Under the pieces are notes generated by a model. The model ran no database searches. It saw nothing but the letters and a program-made list of their open reading frames with translations, and was not told the DNA's origin. The position numbers were made by a program, and so were the translations under genes. A stretch of 5,194 nt of DNA from an uncultured Desulfovibrionaceae bacterium (lineage in GTDB: Bacteria > Desulfobacterota > Desulfovibrionia > Desulfovibrionales > Desulfovibrionaceae), in NCBI GenBank assembly GCA_949427775.1, contig CASQEL010000169.1, positions 1 to 5,194 of the forward strand, in the 5' to 3' direction. Of the stretch, positions 1 to 5,194 are shown one piece after another. Position 1 is the first letter of the stretch. Every line of letters starts with the position of its first letter.

Positions 1-1281
1 CTGCGGTTTTTCATCACCGGCGAACCGGCCATCGCCCATACCATCTATTTTTCCATGGTCGCGCGCACGCGGGAAGTGCGCGTGGTGGCGCGCGACAAAA
101 ACATGGGGGAACACCTGACGGCGGTGCTGCCCGCCGAAGAGGCCATCCGCCCCGTGGGCTTCCGGGACGACGAGGGCATGTATCCCTATCCGGCCAACAC
201 CTTCCCCGGGTATCGCATCCTCCAGGAATATTTCTGTTTCCCTGAGAAATTTCTCTTTGTGGAAGTGTCCGGGCTGGAACAGGGCCTGAGCGGCGAAGCC
301 CTCAAGAACCTTTCCGGCGTGCGCGAGTTCGAACTGCACTTCGTCCTGGAACACCTGCCGGAGCAGTACGAATCCTTTCGCATGGACAACTGGCATCTGT
401 TCTGCACGCCCGTGGTCAACCTGTTCAGCATGGACGCCTCGCCCCTGATTCTGGATCAACGCCAGACGGAATACCGCATCGTGCCGGACCCGCGCCTGCC
501 CTATCACTACGCCGTGTACAGCGTGGATCATGTGGGCACCTGGGGTCACGATGACCGGAACAGCCGCCGCTACCTGCCGTTCGAGTCTTTCGAGCACGAC
601 ACGGACGACGACCGCGCCCGCGCCTATTACCGGCTGCGCCTGCGTCCCTCGCACCACGACGAATGCACGGAAACTTATATCTCCGTGGTGCAGACGGCGG
701 ACAGCGCCGTCATCCCCCAGGGCGAAACGATTTCCCTGGAGCTGACCTGCACCAACCGTCTGCTGCCGCACGAGCTGCGTATGGGCGACATCCGCATCCA
801 CGCCGACGACACGCCGGATTCCGTGGATTTCGCCAACATCACGCCCGTGGTGCCGTCGTTCAGCCCGCCTCTCGACGGGGATCTGCTCTGGCGGCTGCTG
901 TCCAACATGTCACTGAACTACGTGTCCCTGACCGACGTGTCGGCCCTGCGGGCCGTGCTCTCGGCCTACGACTTCCGCGCTCCCCACGACCGCCCCCGCG
1001 CCCGGATGCTGGAAAAAACCCTCAAGGGCATGATCAGCATCCACTGTTCCGAGTCCGACCGCATCTACGGGGGGCTGCCGGTGCGCGGCGCACAGACCCT
1101 TCTGGTGCTGGATCAGCGCTCCTTCTGCGCCGAGGGGGCTATGTACCTGTTCGGCGCGGTGCTCAACGAGTTTTTCGCGCTCTATGCCACGGTGAACAGC
1201 TTTCATCAGCTCACGGTGCGGGAAGCCGCGCGGGGCGAGGAATATCGCTGGCCCGCGCGACTGGGGAGAACGAGCCTGTGA
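1..1281 (+). CDS. tssF: Type VI secretion baseplate subunit TssF (5' end outside window)
   Basis: TssF (VasA/ImpG family) is a cytoplasmic baseplate protein. In characterised systems two TssF copies join one TssG, with TssE and TssK, in each wedge on which the sheath and Hcp tube assemble. The reading frame is open from base 1, so the gene is cut by the window edge. 426 codons remain against a usual length of roughly 580-630, so about 160-200 N-terminal residues are missing. Counting from the first visible codon, family landmarks appear in order: PVGF (51-54), GYRILQEYF (70-78) followed by a Phe-rich FPEKFLF stretch, CTNR (250-253) followed by LPHEL, LLWRLLSNMSLNYVSL (295-310), and near the end YLFGAVL (382-388) and TVNSF (397-401). 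The ATG at base 55 is internal, because conserved-looking sequence (LRFFITGEPAIAH) precedes it in frame. No frameshift is visible. The stop overlaps the tssG start, which implies co-translation. Family assignment is secure. Confidence 0.95.
   Translation: MRFFITGEPAIAHTIYFSMVARTREVRVVARDKNMGEHLTAVLPAEEAIRPVGFRDDEGMYPYPANTFPGYRILQEYFCFPEKFLFVEVSGLEQGLSGEALKNLSGVREFELHFVLEHLPEQYESFRMDNWHLFCTPVVNLFSMDASPLILDQRQTEYRIVPDPRLPYHYAVYSVDHVGTWGHDDRNSRRYLPFESFEHDTDDDRARAYYRLRLRPSHHDECTETYISVVQTADSAVIPQGETISLELTCTNRLLPHELRMGDIRIHADDTPDSVDFANITPVVPSFSPPLDGDLLWRLLSNMSLNYVSLTDVSALRAVLSAYDFRAPHDRPRARMLEKTLKGMISIHCSESDRIYGGLPVRGAQTLLVLDQRSFCAEGAMYLFGAVLNEFFALYATVNSFHQLTVREAARGEEYRWPARLGRTSL
1263..1268 (+). 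promoter_or_regulatory. Ribosome binding site of tssG
   Basis: GGGGAG lies inside the last codons of tssF, 9 bases before GTG 1278. It supports the GTG start over any later in-frame start and fits coupled translation of the TssF/TssG pair. Confidence 0.75.
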
Positions 1282-2279
1282 GCTCCGTCCCGGCCCCCGC
1301 GTCCACGGTGGTGGAAGAGCTTCTGGCCCGGCCGGGAGCGTTCGCCTTCGCCCAGGCCGTCCGCATCGCCGCATGCAGCCTGCGCGCCCGGGGGCGCGCC
1401 CCCGGTCCCGACGCATTCCGCTTCACCGTCAATCCCGATCTTTCCTTTCCGCCCGGCGACATCGCCGCCCTGCGTTTCGACGACCGGGACGACTCCGGCC
1501 CGGTGGCCGAGCTGGTCCTCAATCTCATGGGACTGCACGGGGCCGCCTCGCCCCTGCCCGCCTACTTCACCGAATATGTGGCCCAGCATCAGGACGAGCC
1601 CGACGCCCTGCGGGATTTTTTCGACATCTTCCACCAGCGCCTGATCCGACTGCTCTACCAGTCCTGGCGCAAGTACCGCTATTACGCGCGGTACCGGGCC
1701 GGCGCCGCGGACACGCTGTCCGACCGCTTCTTCGGGTTCATCGGCCTGGGGCACGCGGATCTGCGGCGGGCCAAAAACCTCAACTGGTCCCGGCTCATGG
1801 CCTATATGGGGCTCATCGCCTTCAACGGCGAATCGGCGGGCTCGCTGGAAAGCATTCTGCGTCACTACTTTTCCCATGAGCACATCGCCATCGTGCCCTG
1901 CATCCGACGCTGGATTTCCGTACCGGACGATCAGCGTACCCGCCTGGGCACGGCCAACCGCCGTCTGGGGCGGGATTTCATTCTGGGCGAGGAAATGCCC
2001 GATCAGACGGGAAAATTCCGTATCCGGGTGACGGAACTGTCTTGGGAGCGCTTCAACGATTTTCTTCCTTGCGGCGGCTATTTCGAGGAAATGCAGACCC
2101 TCGTCAAATTCGCCCTGCGTTCACGCCTGGATTTTGATTTGGAACTGCGCCTCCGGCCCGACGCCGTCCGGCCCTGGCGTCTGGAGGCGGGCAACGAATG
2201 CCGCCTGGGCTGGTCCGTATGGGCCGGAGAAGGCGGCGACGGCATCGTGGTGCTGGAAACCGACCATAGAGCGGTTTGA
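1278..2279 (+). CDS. tssG: Type VI secretion baseplate subunit TssG
   Basis: TssG (VasB/ImpH family) is the baseplate wedge protein that holds the TssF dimer and contacts TssK in characterised systems; it acts in the cytoplasm beneath the membrane complex. The product is 333 residues, a normal length for the family. The GTG start at 1278 is chosen because it overlaps the tssF stop (GTGA), has GGGGAG 9 bases upstream, and gives a protein that begins just before the family N-terminal motif LLARPGAFAFAQAVRI (residues 15-30). The longer open frame upstream lies inside tssF. Other landmarks are RFTVNPDLSFPPGDI (48-62), NLMGLHGAASPLPAY (82-96), LRDFFDIFHQRLIRL (111-125), LGRDFILG (230-237), and the C-terminal LGWSVW (310-315) at the position of the family's LGW-x-x-W motif. 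Nothing appears truncated. A GC-rich palindrome sits in codons 37-43, in a weakly conserved Arg/Gly/Pro stretch. Family assignment is secure. Confidence 0.95.
   Translation: MSSVPAPASTVVEELLARPGAFAFAQAVRIAACSLRARGRAPGPDAFRFTVNPDLSFPPGDIAALRFDDRDDSGPVAELVLNLMGLHGAASPLPAYFTEYVAQHQDEPDALRDFFDIFHQRLIRLLYQSWRKYRYYARYRAGAADTLSDRFFGFIGLGHADLRRAKNLNWSRLMAYMGLIAFNGESAGSLESILRHYFSHEHIAIVPCIRRWISVPDDQRTRLGTANRRLGRDFILGEEMPDQTGKFRIRVTELSWERFNDFLPCGGYFEEMQTLVKFALRSRLDFDLELRLRPDAVRPWRLEAGNECRLGWSVWAGEGGDGIVVLETDHRAV
1388..1405. repeat. 18-base perfect palindrome inside tssG
   Basis: CCGGGGGCGCGCCCCCGG reads identically on both strands and contains an 8-base AscI site at its centre. It falls in codons 37-43 of tssG, which encode a low-complexity Ala/Arg/Gly/Pro stretch between two conserved blocks. 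It is probably a by-product of GC-rich codon choice, but unusually long for that. Confidence 0.6.
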
Positions 2280-2283
2280 GGTT

Positions 2284-2301
2284 GCGACGCCACAGCGTTG
2301 C
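2284..2301 (+). other. Small stem-loop just after the tssG stop
   Basis: GCGACGC (2284-2290) can pair with GCGTTGC (2295-2301) across a CACA loop, giving 7 pairs including one G-U. It starts 4 bases after the tssG stop codon. No T-tract follows, so it is not a standard intrinsic terminator. It might protect the upstream message from 3' exonucleases or be incidental in GC-rich DNA. Confidence 0.35.
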
Positions 2302-2360
2302 GGCGGCCGCGAACACGGACGCCCGCGCCTGAAGACGGCGCGCGGCCGCGTTGCCGCCGC
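2300..2360. repeat. GC-rich inverted and direct repeats in the tssG-tssH spacer
   Basis: GCGGCGGC (2300-2307) is a perfect inverted match to GCCGCCGC (2353-2360). The nine bases GCGGCCGCG occur twice (2303-2311 and 2342-2350), each containing an 8-base palindrome that is a NotI site, 39 bases apart. GGCCGCG (2305-2311) can also pair with CGCGGCC (2341-2347). GCGTTGC occurs at 2295-2301 and again at 2348-2354. Competing RNA folds are possible upstream of the tssH ribosome binding site. No AT-rich -10 element, convincing -12/-24 promoter or terminator T-run was seen in the 120-base spacer. Confidence 0.5.
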
Positions 2361-2387
2361 GGAATGAGGGCAGCGTCATCTTTGAAA

Positions 2388-2392
2388 GGGAG
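2388..2392 (+). promoter_or_regulatory. Ribosome binding site of tssH
   Basis: GGGAG, preceded by three A residues, lies 7 bases before ATG 2400. It is the strongest Shine-Dalgarno match in the spacer and decides the start against TTG 2298 and ATG 2364, which would add 34 or 12 residues of Arg-rich or unconserved-looking sequence. Confidence 0.85.
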
Positions 2393-2399
2393 TTGTGAT

Positions 2400-5051
2400 A
2401 TGTCCACCGTCAGTCTTGCCGCCCTGATAGAAGCCCTGGACAGGCCCTGCCGGGACGCCCTGGAGCAGGCCGCCGTCAACTGCGCCGCGCGTGGCGGCTA
2501 CGAGATCGCCATCGACGACTATATGGAATGCCTGCTGCCCCTCGACGACATGCGGGACATTCTGCTTCAGTTCGAGCGCAACCCGGATACCCTGCGCGAG
2601 CTGGTGAGCAAAAGGCTCTCCGCGGGACGCCATACGGGACGCCCCACTTTCTCCCCCCTGCTGTATCAGCTGCTTCAGGAGGCCTATCTGCTGACCACGC
2701 TGGATCTGGGGCGGGAACACATCTCCGTGGGCGCGCTGGTGCTGGCCCTGCTGCGCAACCCCGTGCGCTACGCGCTGCTGCCCTTTTACGCGGAACTCAG
2801 GGACATTTCCGCCGACGAACTCCTGCGGCTGCTCCAGGGGCTGGAAGAGGAACGGCGTCCGGACCGGGCGGCCGCTCCGGCCGAAACTCCGGCCGACGCC
2901 CTGGCCCGGTACGCCGTGGACTTCACCGAGGACGCGCGCGACGGCAAGACCGATCCGGTGTTCGCCCGCGGTCCGGAAATCCGCATGGTCATCGACATCC
3001 TGGCCCGCCGCCGCAAAAACAATCCCATTCTGGTGGGCGACCCCGGCGTGGGCAAAACCGCCGTGGTGGAAGGGCTGGCCCTGAAAATCGTGCGGGGCGA
3101 AGTGCCCGACGCCCTCAAGGGCGTGCGCATCGTGGGCCTGGACATGGGCCGTCTCCAGGCCGGAGCCGGCGTCAAGGGCGAATTCGAGCGCCGCCTCAAG
3201 GCGGTCATTGACGAGGTCAAGGCCGCGCCCGTGCCCACCATCCTGTTCATCGACGAGGCCCATACCCTGGTGGGCTCCGGCGGCGCGGCGGGCGGCGGCG
3301 ACAGCGCCAACCTGCTCAAACCCGCCCTGGCGCGCGGCGAGATGCGCACCATCGCCGCCACCACCTGGAGCGAATACAAGAAATATTTCGAAAAGGACGC
3401 GGCCCTGGCCCGGCGCTTCCAGTTGGTCAAGCTGGACGAGCCCTCGCTGGAAGACACGGTGACCATCCTGCGCGGCATCGTGCCCCACTATGAGCAGGCC
3501 CACCACGTCTACGTGCGCGACGACGCGGTGATCCGCACGGCCGAACTGGCCGGACGCTACATCACGGGACGCCGGTTGCCGGACAAGGCCATCGACGTGC
3601 TGGATACGGCCTGCGCCAAGGTCAAGGTCAGCCTGGGGGCCCGGCCCGCCGTTCTGGCGGCCCTGGAAGAAGAGCTGGCCTCGGCCCGCCGTGAACTGGA
3701 CGCCCTGGAGCGGGATCGCCGCACCGGCATTCCGATGGAGGATGTCCGGGAAAGCGAAAACCGCCATGCGGCCCTGCGCCGTCACTGCGAGGACGTGGCC
3801 GCCCGGGCGGCGGACATGGAAGCCCGATGGCGGCGCGAACTGGATATGGTGGAAGCCATTCTGGAGCGCCGGGCCGCCGAGCACGCCGCGGCCGACGGCG
3901 AGTCCGCCGCGCCCCCGACGGACAGTGACGGAGTGGCGGAAGACGCGGCGGTCGACACGGGCGTTTCCTCCGAGGCGCTGGCCGGGCAGTTGCGCCGTAT
4001 TCAGGGGGACGCGCCCCTGGTGTTCCATGAGGTCAGCCCTGAGCTGGTGACCTCCATCGTCTCAGAATGGACCGGCATTCCGGCGGGCAAACTGGACGGC
4101 GGAGGCGGCGCGTGCCTGTCGCAACTGGGGGCCAATCTGCGCGCCCGGATCAAGGGCCAGGATCATGCGCTGGAGGTCATTGAAAAAGCCGTTCTGTCCG
4201 CCCATGCGGGACTCAACAGCCCCACCCGGCCCACGGGCATCTTTCTGCTGGTGGGGCCTTCAGGCGTGGGCAAGACCGAAACGGCCCTGGCCGTGGCCGA
4301 TGCCCTGTTCGGCGGCGAACGCCTGTTGATCAGTATCAACATGTCTGAATTTCAGGAAAAACATACTATTTCCCGGCTCATCGGATCGCCTCCGGGCTAC
4401 GTGGGCTACGGCGAGGGGGGCCGTCTCACCGAGGCCGTGCGCCGCCAGCCCTATTCCGCCGTGCTCTTCGACGAGGTGGAAAAGGCCCACCCCGACATCC
4501 TGCATCTGTTCTACCAGATGTTCGACAAGGGCGTGCTGGCTGACGGCGAAGGCCGTGAGGTGGACTTCCGCAACACGGTGATTTTCCTGACCTCCAATCT
4601 GGGCAGCGACATCGTGACGGCCCTGTGCGAGGAAAACGAGGCCCCCGACCCCCTGATGCTGCGCGAAGCTCTGCAACCGATGCTGAGCCAAACCTTCCGC
4701 CCGGCCCTGCTGGGGCGCATGACCGTGGTGCCGTACCTCGCCATCCCCAAGGAAATTCTGCGCGAGCTCACGGAAATGAAGCTCGCCCGAGTGAGCGACC
4801 GCCTGCAGCAACGGCACCATATCCCCCTGATCTGGGACGACGCCGTGGTCGAGAGCATCACCGCCTCGTGCAGCGCCGTGGACACCGGCGCGCGCAACAT
4901 CGATCATATCATCAACGGCCACCTGCTCCCCCGCATGGCCACGACCCTGCTGGCCTCACTCCCGGACGGCTCCGGCGGTCCCAAGCGCCTGCGCGTGCGT
5001 CTGGACGCGGCCGACGGCGCGTTTTCCTGCGCGCTGGAGCCCCGATTATGA
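2400..5051 (+). CDS. tssH: Type VI secretion sheath-disassembly ATPase TssH/ClpV
   Basis: This 883-residue double-AAA+ protein of the ClpB/Hsp100 superfamily uses ATP to unfold the contracted TssB/TssC sheath so that its subunits are reused. The N-domain (about 1-155) resembles the ClpV N-domain that binds the TssC N-terminus. D1 has Walker A GDPGVGKT (213-220), Walker B ILFIDE (281-286) and an Arg pair (338-339) at the Arg-finger position. A middle domain with charged, helix-forming stretches (about 415-490) follows, then an acidic Ala-rich linker (about 491-522). D2 has Walker A GPSGVGKT (619-626), pore loop GYVGY (666-670), Walker B VLFDE (688-692), sensor-1 TSN (731-733), Arg finger R773 and sensor-2 GAR (830-832). 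ClpV rather than ClpB is indicated by TTWSEYKKYF (321-330), a D1 pore loop AGAGVKG (254-260) without the ClpB tyrosine, and the tss neighbours. The ATG at 2400 is chosen for its GGGAG 7 bases upstream; in-frame TTG 2298 and ATG 2364 are poorer. All nucleotide-binding motifs are intact. Confidence 0.97.
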   Translation: MSTVSLAALIEALDRPCRDALEQAAVNCAARGGYEIAIDDYMECLLPLDDMRDILLQFERNPDTLRELVSKRLSAGRHTGRPTFSPLLYQLLQEAYLLTTLDLGREHISVGALVLALLRNPVRYALLPFYAELRDISADELLRLLQGLEEERRPDRAAAPAETPADALARYAVDFTEDARDGKTDPVFARGPEIRMVIDILARRRKNNPILVGDPGVGKTAVVEGLALKIVRGEVPDALKGVRIVGLDMGRLQAGAGVKGEFERRLKAVIDEVKAAPVPTILFIDEAHTLVGSGGAAGGGDSANLLKPALARGEMRTIAATTWSEYKKYFEKDAALARRFQLVKLDEPSLEDTVTILRGIVPHYEQAHHVYVRDDAVIRTAELAGRYITGRRLPDKAIDVLDTACAKVKVSLGARPAVLAALEEELASARRELDALERDRRTGIPMEDVRESENRHAALRRHCEDVAARAADMEARWRRELDMVEAILERRAAEHAAADGESAAPPTDSDGVAEDAAVDTGVSSEALAGQLRRIQGDAPLVFHEVSPELVTSIVSEWTGIPAGKLDGGGGACLSQLGANLRARIKGQDHALEVIEKAVLSAHAGLNSPTRPTGIFLLVGPSGVGKTETALAVADALFGGERLLISINMSEFQEKHTISRLIGSPPGYVGYGEGGRLTEAVRRQPYSAVLFDEVEKAHPDILHLFYQMFDKGVLADGEGREVDFRNTVIFLTSNLGSDIVTALCEENEAPDPLMLREALQPMLSQTFRPALLGRMTVVPYLAIPKEILRELTEMKLARVSDRLQQRHHIPLIWDDAVVESITASCSAVDTGARNIDHIINGHLLPRMATTLLASLPDGSGGPKRLRVRLDAADGAFSCALEPRL
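5036..5039 (+). promoter_or_regulatory. Ribosome binding site of the gene after tssH
   Basis: GGAG lies within the end of tssH, 8 bases before ATG 5048. With the ATGA stop/start overlap it supports translation of the truncated downstream gene. Confidence 0.6.
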
Positions 5052-5194
5052 GACCCGACGCCACGTCGAACACGACACGGGCGGCGGAGCTGCGGGCCTG
5101 CGCCGACCTTGCGGAAACGACCGCCTGTCTGGCGCGTCTGGCGGGGAGCGGCGCCGGCGCGACGTGTTGCGGGGTTTTTCTGCTGGACTATACC
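5048..5194 (+). CDS. Unidentified gene after tssH, 3' end outside window; possibly a GAF-type regulator
   Basis: A frame opens at ATG 5048 and stays open to the window edge (49 codons). The ATG overlaps the tssH stop as ATGA, and GGAG lies 8 bases upstream within tssH, so this looks like a real, translationally coupled gene. The visible product has a polar start followed by an Ala/Leu-rich helical stretch (about residues 12-33) and then a short hydrophobic strand, CCGVFLLDY (40-48). A helix followed by a strand ending in LLD resembles the start of a GAF sensory domain. In Vibrio cholerae the gene directly after clpV is vasH, a sigma-54-dependent activator of T6SS genes. A VasH-like regulator is therefore a reasonable guess but only an inference: no AAA+ or DNA-binding part is visible. 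It could equally be another T6SS accessory protein. No signal peptide or membrane segment is seen in the visible part. Confidence 0.7.
   Translation, partial: MRPDATSNTTRAAELRACADLAETTACLARLAGSGAGATCCGVFLLDYT

Noticed and set aside
663..1277. Upstream extension of the tssG frame inside tssF
   Set aside because: The translated extension is Arg/Ala/Pro/His-rich shadow sequence of tssF. Family-like TssG sequence begins only after GTG 1278, which has a ribosome binding site.
2284..2360. Intrinsic transcription terminator between tssG and tssH
   Set aside because: Stem-loops are possible but no run of T residues follows, and the genes belong to one functional operon.
2298..2399. N-terminal extension of TssH from TTG 2298 or ATG 2364
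   Set aside because: The added residues are Arg/Pro-rich and unlike the ClpV N-terminus. Neither start has a ribosome binding site as good as GGGAG before ATG 2400.
2280..2399. Sigma-70 or sigma-54 promoter for tssH
   Set aside because: The spacer has no AT-rich -10 element and no GG/GC pair in a convincing -24/-12 context. An unrecognised promoter cannot be ruled out.
2376..4028. A 550-codon open frame on the minus strand opposite tssH
   Set aside because: It lies antisense to the intact, strongly conserved tssH gene. Its Gly/His/Gln-rich composition is typical of the reverse complement of GC-rich codons, and it shows no family motif. Long antisense frames are expected in high-GC DNA.
2400..5051. 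tssH as the general chaperone ClpB
   Set aside because: The neighbouring tssF and tssG, the ClpV-like TTWSEYKKYF segment and the non-aromatic D1 pore loop all favour ClpV.

Overview
This window is a slice of a type VI secretion system (T6SS) operon. All genes are on the + strand, and essentially the whole window is coding. The very high G+C content, G/C-ending codons and strong GGGAG-type ribosome binding sites fit a high-GC proteobacterium. A Desulfovibrio-like lineage is my best guess from the general look of the proteins. The sequence itself does not prove a taxon.

Layout: (1) bases 1-1281 hold the 3' part of tssF, whose start lies upstream of the window; (2) bases 1278-2279 hold a complete tssG with a GTG start, overlapping the tssF stop by 4 bases; (3) bases 2280-2399 are a 120-base GC-rich spacer with short repeats and possible stem-loops; (4) bases 2400-5051 hold a complete tssH (clpV), the double-AAA+ ATPase that recycles the contractile sheath; (5) bases 5048-5194 hold the first 49 codons of another gene. 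That last gene overlaps the tssH stop by 4 bases and runs off the window. It is possibly a GAF-type regulator, but the fragment is too short to be sure.

TssF and TssG form the wedge of the T6SS baseplate, on which the TssB/TssC sheath and Hcp tube assemble. TssH then disassembles the contracted sheath so its subunits can be reused. The baseplate pair is translationally coupled. tssH has its own spacer and strong ribosome binding site, so its expression could be tuned separately.

No tRNA, rRNA, CRISPR array, insertion sequence or intact mobile element was seen. The proteins are canonical T6SS components, and I found no convincing new system here. The items most worth a second look are the structured tssG-tssH spacer, the truncated downstream gene, the acidic/Ala-rich linker in ClpV, and an 18-base perfect palindrome inside tssG.
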